This document shows positions 7,645 through 15,247 of a DNA stretch of 17,179 nucleotides, piece by piece. The translations under genes and the position numbers were made by a program. Source of the stretch: Deferribacteres bacterium (GTDB lineage: Bacteria > Nitrospirota > Thermodesulfovibrionia > UBA6902). The stretch's first letter is position 1. The number at the start of each line of letters is the position of its first letter. The stretch covers positions 1 through 17,179 of the forward strand of contig JAADFS010000293.1 of the NCBI GenBank assembly GCA_013152795.1, in the 5' to 3' direction. Below the pieces are notes generated by a model. The model saw only the letters and a program-made list of their open reading frames with translations. It did not search any database and was not told where the DNA came from.

Positions 7645-9021
7645 ATGCAGAAAACAAAAGGCAGGATACTGGTTGTCGATGACGAAAAGAGCATGAGGGA
7701 GATACTCCATATCTTCCTTAAAAATGAAGGTTACAGCGTAACGGTTGCCGACAATGGCGAATCCGCGGTGGAAGCGGTGAAAAGAGACATATTCGACCTG
7801 ATAATAACGGACATGAACATGCCCAAGGTGAGCGGAATGGACCTGCTGAAGAGCGTAAAGAAGATCGCACCGGATACCATTGTAGTGGTCATCACTGCTT
7901 TCGGCACAACCGAGTCCGCGGTGGAGGCGATGAAGCAGGGGGCTTACGACTACATTCAGAAGCCCTTTCAGATGGATGATATAAGGCTGGTCGTAAAAAA
8001 CGCCCTTGAGAAACAGAGGCTGCGGAAAGACGTTTCAATACTGAAAGAGCAGTTGAAGACCCCTTCACTTGAAAACATTATAGGCAACAGCCCTGCCATG
8101 CGGTCACTGTTCACCATAATATCCAAGAGCGCTGAAAGCAGCGCCAGCGTGCTTATCACCGGCGAAAGCGGCACGGGCAAAGAGCTTGTCGCCAAGGCAA
8201 TTCACAGCCTGAGCCCGAGAAAAGACAACCATTTCGTCACGGTCAACTGTGCGGCCATCCCCGAGGGGCTGCTGGAGAGCGAGCTTTTCGGCTATATGAA
8301 GGGGGCCTTCACCGGTGCCGCCTCAAATAAACAGGGGTTGTTTGAACTCGCAAATGACGGCACGCTCTTCCTGGATGAAATAGGTGAAATGCCCTTAAGC
8401 CTGCAGTCCAAGCTCCTGCGGGTAATTGAAGGGGGTGTTTTCCGGAGGGTAGGCGGCATATCCGACATAAAGGTTGATGTGAGGATAGTATCCGCCACCA
8501 ACAGAAACCTGCACGAGCTTATAGAAAAAGGACTGTTCAGGGAAGACCTTTATTTCAGGCTCAATGTCCTGTCCGTAAAGATTCCCCCCTTAAGGGAGCG
8601 GCGGGAGGATATCCCGCTCCTCGTGGAGCATTTCATGCAGAAATTCTCCGGCGGCAGGAAAAAGTTCTCCCGGGATGCACTCAGACTGCTTGAAAATTAC
8701 CAGTGGAAGGGCAATGTCAGGGAGCTCGAAAACATCATTGAGAGGGCGGTGCTTCTCTGCGACGATGAGATTATCAGTGAAGAGTTTCTCCCCGAGGAAA
8801 TAAAGTCGGCCCCGGCGGTCAAGACCGTTTCAGTGCCTCCCGGCGGCGTGGATTTCGAAAAGCTTATTGAAGAGACGGAAAAGGCCTATCTGCTGAAGGC
8901 GCTTGAGAAAACAAACGGTGTAAAAACAGAGGCGGCAAAGCTCCTGCATCTGACGTTCAGGTCATTCAGGCATAAACTGAAAAAATACGGCATAGAGAAA
9001 AAGATAATCACAGAGCAGTAG
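7645..9021 (+). CDS. pilR: Sigma54-dependent response regulator PilR
   Basis: The product has 458 residues. A receiver domain occupies about 1-125 with acidic pair Asp12-Asp13 and phospho-acceptor Asp56. An AAA+ domain follows with Walker A GESGTGKE (173-180) and GAFTGA (220-225), the loop that contacts sigma54. A Fis-type helix-turn-helix closes the protein (about 420-455), ending FRSFRHKLKKYGIE, a form common in PilR. It should activate sigma54 promoters, classically pilA, which is not in this window. An upstream in-frame GTG at 7615 is open, but ATG 7645 has AAGGGG 4 bases before it and matches normal receiver starts (MQKTKGRILVVDDEK). It is convergent with cheX, with a 3-base gap and no room for a terminator. 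Another NtrC-class regulator is possible; its position after PilS favours PilR. Confidence 0.9.
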   Translation: MQKTKGRILVVDDEKSMREILHIFLKNEGYSVTVADNGESAVEAVKRDIFDLIITDMNMPKVSGMDLLKSVKKIAPDTIVVVITAFGTTESAVEAMKQGAYDYIQKPFQMDDIRLVVKNALEKQRLRKDVSILKEQLKTPSLENIIGNSPAMRSLFTIISKSAESSASVLITGESGTGKELVAKAIHSLSPRKDNHFVTVNCAAIPEGLLESELFGYMKGAFTGAASNKQGLFELANDGTLFLDEIGEMPLSLQSKLLRVIEGGVFRRVGGISDIKVDVRIVSATNRNLHELIEKGLFREDLYFRLNVLSVKIPPLRERREDIPLLVEHFMQKFSGGRKKFSRDALRLLENYQWKGNVRELENIIERAVLLCDDEIISEEFLPEEIKSAPAVKTVSVPPGGVDFEKLIEETEKAYLLKALEKTNGVKTEAAKLLHLTFRSFRHKLKKYGIEKKIITEQ

Positions 9022-9024
9022 GAA

Positions 9025-9495
9025 TCAACGCAGTTCCTCAAAACAGGTCTCCATAAAGAATTCACCCGCCTCTGTGGAAAATGGGACGATGATGACGGGC
9101 TGCGCTGATTTATGGCGAATCACGTGGTCCGGGCCGGCAATCACGGCCGGGACAGCCATGTCAAAGCGGTAACCCTTCTCACTGAGAAATTTCTTTGCCC
9201 CGCCGGTAACCATATTCGTAATCTCCCCCACCATGTCGGTTACAGTCTCGTCGATGCCGCTGACTTCCTCTCCCAGCATGCGCCGTGTTATCTCCAGGAT
9301 CACGGGCTCGGTAAAGGTGACCGCAAAGGAGCCCTTTGCCTGTTCCCCTGTCATACCGATAATGCCTGTGACGTCGCCGTGGGCGATTTCATGCGTTTTA
9401 ACCGAGGGGGTGCCGGCCTTGACTTCCAGCATCGCCATGGTAGCCAGAACGTTTATGAGCGACTCTGAAAAGGGATTTATAAATTTATCGTCCAT
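9025..9495 (-). CDS. cheX: CheX-like chemotaxis phosphatase
   Basis: The 156-residue protein matches CheX, a cytoplasmic phosphatase that removes phosphate from CheY-type receivers. The start MDDKFINPFSESLINVLATM fits the family N-terminus. The catalytic E-x-x-N motif is present in GEITNMVTGGAK as Glu91 and Asn94. The length is normal for CheX. There is no Shine-Dalgarno sequence, and the predicted promoter places the start site only about 7 bases upstream. No CheA, CheY, CheW or receptor gene is nearby. Its convergent neighbour pilR carries a receiver domain, but whether CheX acts on it or on a distant CheY cannot be told. The gene is divergent from the ClC transporter. Confidence 0.85.
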   Translation of the reverse strand: MDDKFINPFSESLINVLATMAMLEVKAGTPSVKTHEIAHGDVTGIIGMTGEQAKGSFAVTFTEPVILEITRRMLGEEVSGIDETVTDMVGEITNMVTGGAKKFLSEKGYRFDMAVPAVIAGPDHVIRHKSAQPVIIVPFSTEAGEFFMETCFEELR

Positions 9496-9508
9496 TTCAA
9501 TTAACCAG

Positions 9509-9517
9509 ATTATAACA
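9509..9517 (-). promoter_or_regulatory. Extended -10 promoter of cheX
   Basis: On the minus strand TG-T-TATAAT (9517-9509) is a perfect extended -10 element, which can work without a -35; no -35 match is visible. Transcription would start near 9502, only about 7 bases before the cheX ATG, predicting a near-leaderless mRNA. This agrees with the missing ribosome-binding site. Confidence 0.5.
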
Positions 9518-9540
9518 AATTCCTGAAATAATTCATCCCC

Positions 9541-9569
9541 CTGCCCGTTTATGCAATATTAATGTTAAG
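9541..9569 (+). repeat. Dispersed intergenic repeat, copy D (right end only)
   Basis: CTGCCCGTTTATGCAATATT followed by AATGTTAAG matches 16934-16962 at about 22 of 29 positions, and the C copy over its first half. It lies in the cheX-ClC divergent gap, upstream of both -10 elements. Confidence 0.4.
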
Positions 9570-9589
9570 GCTTTTTAATACCGATTGGT

Positions 9590-9595
9590 TATAAT
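9590..9595 (+). promoter_or_regulatory. -10 element of the ClC gene promoter
   Basis: A perfect TATAAT lies at 9590-9595 with no good -35 at 16-18 bases spacing. The start site would be near 9602, about 27 bases before the TTG start codon. It pairs with the divergent cheX promoter about 75 bases away. Confidence 0.45.
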
Positions 9596-9608
9596 AAGCA
9601 TAACTGTA

Positions 9609-9628
9609 CCGGAGGAAAGATTCTCCGG
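9609..9628 (+). promoter_or_regulatory. Hairpin sequestering the ClC ribosome-binding site
   Basis: CCGGAG (9609-9614) and CTCCGG (9623-9628) are perfect complementary arms around an 8-base loop. The left arm contains GGAG of the only good Shine-Dalgarno sequence (GGAGGAAAG, 9611-9619), and the right arm abuts the TTG at 9629. Folding would hide the ribosome-binding site and lower initiation there. Confidence 0.5.
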
Positions 9629-11053
9629 TTGAGTCAATGGATAGCGGCAAGGTTGAGACATGCTGGCATGAAGAAAAAAGAGATATTTCTGGAAGAGTCG
9701 GTTCTTGTCGTAAGCGTTATCAAATGGTTTTTCCTGGCAACATGCGTCGGCGCCATGGTAGGCCTCTCTACCTCGCTGTTCATCGAGATACTGAACTGGA
9801 GCATCTTCTATACCGCACGCTATAAATACTACTTTCTCCTTCTTCCCCCTGCACTGTTTGTGTCCGCCCTGTTTATAAAGTATATGGCCCCTGAGGCCGA
9901 GGGGCACGGCACCGAGAAGGTGGTGGAGGCAATACATAAATACGGTGCAAGGATAAATCCCCTCGCAGTACCGGTGAAGCTGGTAACCACCGTGGTCACC
10001 ATTGCAGCCGGCGGGTCGGTGGGCAAAGAGGGTCCCGCCGCCCAGATAGGTGCGGGGCTTTCATCCATTTTCGCGGATGTGTTCGGTTTCGAGCCGGATG
10101 ACAGGAGGCGACTGGTTATCTGCGGCATAAGCGCGGGGTTTGCATCTGTTTTCGGCACGCCCATTGCGGGGGCCATATTCGGGGTCGAGGTACTCTTTAT
10201 AGGAAGCATGATATACGATGTGCTCCTGCCCTCATTTGTGGCCGGTGTCGTCAGCTACCAGGTTTCTTCAGCCATGGGAATTGAATACTTCTACAAGCCC
10301 ATCGAATTCGTGCCCAGATTCAGCGAGGGTTTTTTCATTGAGGTGCTCATGGGGGCTATTTTCTTCGGGATATGTTCATTCCTGCTTATTGAAGCCCTCA
10401 GGGCGGCGGAATTCGCAAGCAGTAAGATCAACATATGGAAGCCGCTGAAGGGCATAATCGGCGGCATTATTATAATAGCGCTTGCGTTTCTGACATCCAC
10501 AAGGTATCTCGGCCTCGGGCTTGAGACAATCCATGATGTGCTGGAGGGCAGCAAGGCCCTGCCCTATGACTTTCTTTTGAAGATAGTATTCACCTCCATC
10601 ACACTGGCATTCTGCGGGAGCGGGGGGATGGTGACCCCGATCTTTTTTATCGGTGCCACCGCGGGCAGCATTTACGCTGTGGTAACCGGCCTGGACCCGT
10701 CCATGTTCGCAGCCATAGGCATGGTAAGCCTCCTCGCAGGCGCTGCCAACACACCCATCTCCGCCAGCATAATGGCGATGGAATTCTTCGGCCCCAAGAT
10801 AGCGCCGTATGCCGCTGTCGCATGTGTGGTGAGTTATCTCATTACAGGCCACAGGAGTGTCTATCCGAGCCAGGTGCTGGCTATCTCAAAGTCCCCGTCC
10901 ATAGTGATCAGGAAAGGTGTGGAGATGGAGGAACTGCGTTCAATAAAGATCAGGCACAGGCCCAAAAGCTTAATGAACGTGGCTGTAAAACTCTTTGATA
11001 AGATAAAGCACATGAAAAATATTCTCAAGGGTAGAAAAAAGAAGTCCCGGTGA
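9629..11053 (+). CDS. ClC-family chloride channel / H+-Cl- exchanger
   Basis: This 474-residue polytopic membrane protein belongs to the ClC family. Selectivity-filter motifs are visible: GHGTEK (in the position of GSGIP), GKEGPAAQIGAG with gating glutamate Glu134 (TTG-start numbering), and GGMVTPIFFIGATAG (in the position of GGIFAP). The gating Glu is kept, so either a channel or an exchanger is possible; the proton-glutamate position could not be assigned. There are no C-terminal CBS domains; instead there is a short, strongly basic tail rich in Lys and Arg. Start choice is uncertain: TTG 9629 follows GGAGG at 13 bases, while ATG 9668 gives a cleaner N-terminus (MKKKEIF) but has little ribosome-binding sequence. 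The first motif departs from the textbook form. It is convergent with the lipoprotein operon. Confidence 0.88.
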   Translation: MSQWIAARLRHAGMKKKEIFLEESVLVVSVIKWFFLATCVGAMVGLSTSLFIEILNWSIFYTARYKYYFLLLPPALFVSALFIKYMAPEAEGHGTEKVVEAIHKYGARINPLAVPVKLVTTVVTIAAGGSVGKEGPAAQIGAGLSSIFADVFGFEPDDRRRLVICGISAGFASVFGTPIAGAIFGVEVLFIGSMIYDVLLPSFVAGVVSYQVSSAMGIEYFYKPIEFVPRFSEGFFIEVLMGAIFFGICSFLLIEALRAAEFASSKINIWKPLKGIIGGIIIIALAFLTSTRYLGLGLETIHDVLEGSKALPYDFLLKIVFTSITLAFCGSGGMVTPIFFIGATAGSIYAVVTGLDPSMFAAIGMVSLLAGAANTPISASIMAMEFFGPKIAPYAAVACVVSYLITGHRSVYPSQVLAISKSPSIVIRKGVEMEELRSIKIRHRPKSLMNVAVKLFDKIKHMKNILKGRKKKSR

Positions 11054-11086
11054 AGAAACCTCAATAAGCATTCCCCACGGCATATC

Positions 11087-11160
11087 AACTGCCCGTGACT
11101 CGTGTCCGTTGTTCGTTGACCGTAAAAGACAAAGCCGCCTGAACTCCTCAACCCGCAACC
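11087..11160 (+). repeat. Dispersed intergenic repeat, copy A
   Basis: About 73 bases match 16859-16929 with few differences. The shared core includes TCGTGTCCGTTGTTCG, GACCGTAAAAGAC and GCCGCCTGAACTC. Copy A has one extra T (GTTGACC against GTGACC) and two extra bases before the AACCCGCAAC end. It lies 34 bases after the ClC stop, between convergent genes, and no other terminator-like hairpin is visible in this gap. Confidence 0.8.
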
Positions 11161-11179
11161 CGCAAAAGGTAAAGGCGAT

Positions 11180-12481
11180 TCAATGTATATTGCACTGTAT
11201 CTCCAGCCCTTCCTGGAGGATGGTCGCCTCTTCAAGCAGGTCGCGGGCGTCCTTGTTTCCGGGGACCCTCTGCAGGACTTTCCTGGTCAGTGACATGGAC
11301 TCGCAGGGGGACTGTTCATCATGAAGAAGATACGCCGCCTCGGTAATCATGGGGGAGATGAGCCTGTCGATCTTCTTATTTGCAACGGCGGAGCCTGGTT
11401 TTAACACCAGGATCCTGCTGAATTCATCATATGCACGGCCGTACTTCCTCTCCATGTAAAACTCTTCACCTTTTTTCAGAAAAGACAGTATCTCCCTCGC
11501 TGTTTTCATGCGCTCGGATGCATCCTTGTGACCGGGGTTTTTCTGGAGCACCTTTTGAAATTCAGCAATGGCCTCGGAGAACTTCTCCTCATTGAAAAGC
11601 TTCTCCCCCTTGTTGAAAATATCTTCCAGGGTCTTTTCTTCCAGCCTGGCCAGCTTCAGGGACTCCGCCTCCTCCACTGCCTGTTTTTCCGGTTTCTCAA
11701 CCGGTTCAGGCTGTACCTCCTCCGTAAGGGTTTCAGGCTGCTCCGGCTCCGTTTTCTCCGGCGGGGGCACCGGGGTTTTCTCTTTCTTTTTCACCTTCAA
11801 CGGTTCCGGCTTTTCCGGAACGGGTATCATGATCTGCTGTCCCACGGAGACGTTGTTGACATCCCTGATATTGTTGAACTCCGCTATGATCCCGTATTTC
11901 ATCTTGTCCCCGTAGTATCTCCTGGCCAGTATGGAGAGGCTTTCCCCAGGCTTAAGGGTATGCAGTATGTAGCGTTTTCCCTTCAACGCCTGAGGTGTTT
12001 CGGCGGTCTTCTTCAGCGGCGCGGGACGAAAGCTGACGCTGGAAAGCCTCCTCAGGTAACCGAGCACCTCCCTGTTTTCGGGATCCAGGAAAAAGGCGAG
12101 GAGGAATTCCTTTTCCGCCTTCCTTGGGTTTCCTTTCTGAATGTAGTATTTTCCCAGTATAAGATGCCTCCGCACAGCTTCCTGCAGGCCTTCCTCAAGC
12201 CTCCTAATGCTGTCCCGGAGATTCTGGTTGTCCGGCTCCAGTTCCCCGAGCTCTTTCATCGTGCGCAGGGCCTTTTTGAATTCCTTCCTGTCCTCGTATT
12301 CCCTGAGCAGCGCCGTCTTCTCCTGTATCTGCTGTTGCCGCCCTGTACCGGCCACCTGCAGGTTTGCACAGCCCGCCGCCGTCATCACCAGGAAAACAAA
12401 ACAAAGAATGCCAGTTAATTTCCTCAATACCGTTTTCACTGTCTCCATTGTCTTAAAGGGGCGTTTCAAGCAGGTAGTCAT
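11180..12481 (-). CDS. TPR and LysM domain lipoprotein
   Basis: A 433-residue envelope lipoprotein of unknown specific role. The signal peptide ends in the lipobox TAAGC (Cys38 from this start). TPR-like helices follow (about 56-145), then a LysM domain (171-221, YILHTLKPGESLSILARRYY) that should bind peptidoglycan, a Pro/Glu/Lys-rich linker (about 222-268) that could span part of the periplasm, and a second TPR block (about 283-415). The ATG at 12481 overlaps the end of the deacetylase gene by 29 bases and has AAGGG upstream. The alternative ATG at 12448, 4 bases after the deacetylase stop, gives a more typical 26-residue signal peptide but no ribosome-binding site. Such proteins scaffold protein partners at the cell wall. 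It is the last gene of the three-gene operon. Confidence 0.82.
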   Translation of the reverse strand: MTTCLKRPFKTMETVKTVLRKLTGILCFVFLVMTAAGCANLQVAGTGRQQQIQEKTALLREYEDRKEFKKALRTMKELGELEPDNQNLRDSIRRLEEGLQEAVRRHLILGKYYIQKGNPRKAEKEFLLAFFLDPENREVLGYLRRLSSVSFRPAPLKKTAETPQALKGKRYILHTLKPGESLSILARRYYGDKMKYGIIAEFNNIRDVNNVSVGQQIMIPVPEKPEPLKVKKKEKTPVPPPEKTEPEQPETLTEEVQPEPVEKPEKQAVEEAESLKLARLEEKTLEDIFNKGEKLFNEEKFSEAIAEFQKVLQKNPGHKDASERMKTAREILSFLKKGEEFYMERKYGRAYDEFSRILVLKPGSAVANKKIDRLISPMITEAAYLLHDEQSPCESMSLTRKVLQRVPGNKDARDLLEEATILQEGLEIQCNIH

Positions 12482-13418
12482 ATTGCCCTTCGTACACCTT
12501 CAGGCGTTTAAAGCTCCTGAGCTTTCTTTTGAATTTCTCCAGGCTGGTGCCTGAAAGAATCTGGATACGGTTTATCTCAAAGGGATCAATAAATGAAGGA
12601 TTGCCCTTTTTTCTTATTATGGCCCCCCCTTCCACCGTCGCCCCCACAACCGTCAGACCGCCTTCATAGCCGTAACTCCTTGCAGCCTTGATCAACGCCC
12701 GGCTGAACTGGCCGTATGGGTATGCTATATATTTTGCATCCTTTCCGAGGTGCTTTTTTATCAGCTTTTTCGGCAGAAGCAGCTCCTGCTCCAGCCTTTT
12801 CCTGAAGTCTTCTTCCGTCTCGCCCCGTTTCTTCCATGGAATCCCCATCTTGTGCGTCTTGGAATGCACCTGGACGTCTATGCCGTTTTCACTCATTTCC
12901 TTAAGTATCTTCCAGTTCAGCGCCCCCCGGTTGTATGGAGAGATAAAGTCGGTATAAATAAACACCGTTGCAGGCAGACCGTATTTTTTGAGAACCGGAT
13001 ATGCCCTCGTATATACCGAGCGCCATCCGTCGTCAAATGTGATCACCACGGATTTTTCCGGCAGGCCGTGCTTTAGATTTATAAACTCAAAGAAATCCTC
13101 AAGGGTGATCACGTGAAAGTTGTTGTTTTTAAGATAGGCCATCTGCTCCTCGAAGGCCTGCGGAGTAATCTGCATGGGGGACCGGGGTTTTTCCCTTATG
13201 TCATGATAGGTGAGGATGGTTACGAGCTGGTAGCCGTCCGGCCTTATCCCGCCTATATCATATGGAAGGAACGAGGGTGAGGGAAATGCGGCCGCCTTTT
13301 CCGGTTTGCCCTGAATGCCGGCACAGCCGGATATTAAAAGCAGAGCCGCCAGCACTAAAATAAAATCCGCAAAGCCTCTCCGCTTACCCGCCATACTACC
13401 CGTCTTTTTTATCTTCAC
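12453..13418 (-). CDS. Lipoprotein polysaccharide deacetylase (CE4/NodB family)
   Basis: The 321-residue product starts with a signal peptide ending in lipobox LISGC (Cys32), so it is membrane-anchored in the periplasm. The NodB fold shows motif 1 TFDDGW (127-132, catalytic base and metal Asp), motif 2 HSKTH (His185 and His189, metal ligands) and motif 3 YPYG (233-236), all intact. It should remove N-acetyl or similar groups from a polysaccharide or peptidoglycan strand; the LTYHDI entry strand is like that of the PgaB/IcaB group. The substrate is not known. The ATG at 13418 overlaps the kinase gene by 23 bases; ATG 13394, one base after the kinase stop, is an alternative that drops 8 residues. 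The overlaps on both sides indicate one operon with the kinase-like protein and the TPR-LysM lipoprotein. Confidence 0.88.
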   Translation of the reverse strand: MKIKKTGSMAGKRRGFADFILVLAALLLISGCAGIQGKPEKAAAFPSPSFLPYDIGGIRPDGYQLVTILTYHDIREKPRSPMQITPQAFEEQMAYLKNNNFHVITLEDFFEFINLKHGLPEKSVVITFDDGWRSVYTRAYPVLKKYGLPATVFIYTDFISPYNRGALNWKILKEMSENGIDVQVHSKTHKMGIPWKKRGETEEDFRKRLEQELLLPKKLIKKHLGKDAKYIAYPYGQFSRALIKAARSYGYEGGLTVVGATVEGGAIIRKKGNPSFIDPFEINRIQILSGTSLEKFKRKLRSFKRLKVYEGQYDYLLETPL

Positions 13419-15093
13419 TGAATCTTTCCTTCATAAACTCTGCAAGCTCGGCCCTCGTATACCTGAATCCGGGCGATGCCTTCACAAAATCTATTATATC
13501 CTTAAAAACCTCCCCTGCGGTCTGATACCGCTGTAAAGGCTCGCGCTCCAGCATCTTCATTACAATCCGGCCCAGCTCGCCGGGCAGATCGCCCCTCTTC
13601 TCCCCTATAGGGAGGATTTCAGCCTCGCAGGCCTGTTTCAGTATCTCATGGCTTGTCTCTCCCCGGTAGACCCTGTCACCGGAAAGCAACTCGTAAAACA
13701 GGATTCCAAGGGAGAAGATATCCGACCTGCTGTCTATATTCCCGCTCGCAGATGCCTGCTCGGGAGACATGTAATGGAGCTTGCCCTTTACCACACCGCA
13801 GACCGTATTCTTCGACTGTCTCTGTGCAGCCCTGGCAATGCCGACCACAATCTTCACGTCACCTTCAAAGGAAACCAGTATATTCTGCGGACTGATATCC
13901 CTGTGCACTATGTTCAGGGGCTTTCCGCTGAAATCGTCTGTTTTCTTGTGGGCATAGTCCAGTCCCTTGCACACCTCCGATACCACGTAAAGCACGAGCC
14001 CGACCGGCATATCCCCTCCCGCCTTTTTCATAATGGACAGGAGGTTTTCACCTTTAATATACTCCATGGCAATAAAGTATGTTCCCATTACATTGCCGAA
14101 GTCATGGAGTGTGGCTATATTGGGATGGCGAAGCTGGGATACCAGGTTGGCCTCATCAAGGAGGGAAGAGATGTACTCCGTATCATCCGCCTTTTCGGAA
14201 AGTATGCGCTTCAGCGCAACCCTCATCCTGAAGTCACCCACCTCTTTCCTTGCAACAAAGAGCTCTCCCATGCCGCCTGAAGCAATCTTTTTCTCCAGCA
14301 CGTAAGGGCCGATACGGTTCCTGTCGGATTCAGGGAGAAGCCTCTTCCTCTTTTTCTCCATCCTGTCCTTTAAAACAACAAGGGCGATGATGGAGAAAAA
14401 CACTGAAACCGTCACGGCCCAGAGCGCGATCTTTCTTCTTTTCAGGGCTGTTTCCACTTCGCTGAACGGAAGGCCGAAGTGAAAAGAACCGATCTTTATC
14501 CGATTCTTTCCCTGGCCGTAATAAATGGGCGAGGAGAAGTCAACAAGATATTCGCTGCCCCTGCTGTCCATGAAGCGCAGGGCCGTGAATTTCCCGCCTT
14601 CCTGAAGAACCCTGTCACCCTCGACCGGATTATAAACAGTGCCCACCAGTCTTTCATCCGTATGGGCCTTGATTCTTCCGTTTTTGACATCCATGATCAA
14701 TGCATAATTTATCCCGCTGTCTTTCGAGATTCCCTGGATGATGGCCTTTAATTTAAAGAGTGCCTCGATCTGCCAGTCATCCCGCCTCGAGCGGGCGCGC
14801 GCCAGCCAGTTGGCGGCTTCATTTTCAGGAAACACCCCGATGATGTACTTCCCGCTGCTGATCAGCGCCTGCCTGGCGCTGTGGATCTGATTCGTCGTCA
14901 GAAAGGCCGTGGCCGCGATTACGAACAGGCCGGCGGTAACGGCAATATAAAGGATTTTCTTCTGTCTATCAAGCACCGTGCTGACGCCGGAAAGCATCCG
15001 GAGGGTCAGGAGTCCGCGCAGTTTCGTCCTGATACTGCTGGTCTTGTTTTTTATAAATGCTGTCGACTGCTGGAGAATCGTTCCGAATTCCAT
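13396..15093 (-). CDS. Transmembrane sensor / Ser-Thr kinase-like protein lacking the DFG aspartate
   Basis: A 565-residue protein with a cytoplasmic N-terminus (about 45 residues), membrane segment about 46-67, a periplasmic sensor region of about 155 residues with a Cache/PAS-like stretch (ALIMDVKNGRIKAHTDERLV), a second membrane segment about 224-243, and a C-terminal Hanks-type kinase domain (about 262-545). Kinase motifs present: Gly-rich SGGMGE, VALK lysine, HRDISPQN (His397, Asp399, Asn404), MSPEQA and DIFSLG. Where DFG should start, 18 residues after Asp399, the sequence reads KIVVGIARA: Val417-Gly418, one residue short, so the metal-binding Asp is gone. This suggests a pseudokinase, a recent mutation or a sequence error. 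The order sensor-then-kinase is the reverse of PknB. It is first in the operon with the deacetylase and TPR-LysM lipoprotein. Confidence 0.88.
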   Translation of the reverse strand: MEFGTILQQSTAFIKNKTSSIRTKLRGLLTLRMLSGVSTVLDRQKKILYIAVTAGLFVIAATAFLTTNQIHSARQALISSGKYIIGVFPENEAANWLARARSRRDDWQIEALFKLKAIIQGISKDSGINYALIMDVKNGRIKAHTDERLVGTVYNPVEGDRVLQEGGKFTALRFMDSRGSEYLVDFSSPIYYGQGKNRIKIGSFHFGLPFSEVETALKRRKIALWAVTVSVFFSIIALVVLKDRMEKKRKRLLPESDRNRIGPYVLEKKIASGGMGELFVARKEVGDFRMRVALKRILSEKADDTEYISSLLDEANLVSQLRHPNIATLHDFGNVMGTYFIAMEYIKGENLLSIMKKAGGDMPVGLVLYVVSEVCKGLDYAHKKTDDFSGKPLNIVHRDISPQNILVSFEGDVKIVVGIARAAQRQSKNTVCGVVKGKLHYMSPEQASASGNIDSRSDIFSLGILFYELLSGDRVYRGETSHEILKQACEAEILPIGEKRGDLPGELGRIVMKMLEREPLQRYQTAGEVFKDIIDFVKASPGFRYTRAELAEFMKERFSEDKKDG

Positions 15094-15157
15094 AACTGCC
15101 CGTTAATAACAAGCAATGGCCTGAGAAGGTTGTATTTACCCGTAAATATCAGTTTAA

Positions 15158-15186
15158 AATATAACATAGTGCAGAGCTGAATACAA
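15158..15186 (-). promoter_or_regulatory. Promoter of the kinase-deacetylase-lipoprotein operon
   Basis: On the minus strand TTGTAT (15186-15181), a 17-base spacer and TATATT (15163-15158) form a sigma70-type promoter. The start would be near 15151, giving a leader of about 57 bases. The -10 is 5/6, the -35 only 3/6. The same hexamers and spacing occur in mirror image ahead of glgA. Confidence 0.5.
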
Positions 15187-15247
15187 GAAACAATGCAAAT
15201 CCGGCACATTCTGGGTGCTCACCTTCAATCCCGTCCATGCCCTCCGC

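Noticed and set aside
11054..11179. Bidirectional terminator between the ClC and lipoprotein genes
   Set aside because: No GC-rich stem followed by a T-run on either strand; the space is filled by repeat copy A.
11528..12418. 296-codon plus-strand ORF opposite the TPR-LysM lipoprotein
   Set aside because: It is Leu/Phe/Arg-rich antisense of a protein with a lipobox, TPR and LysM motifs; no ribosome-binding site or family.
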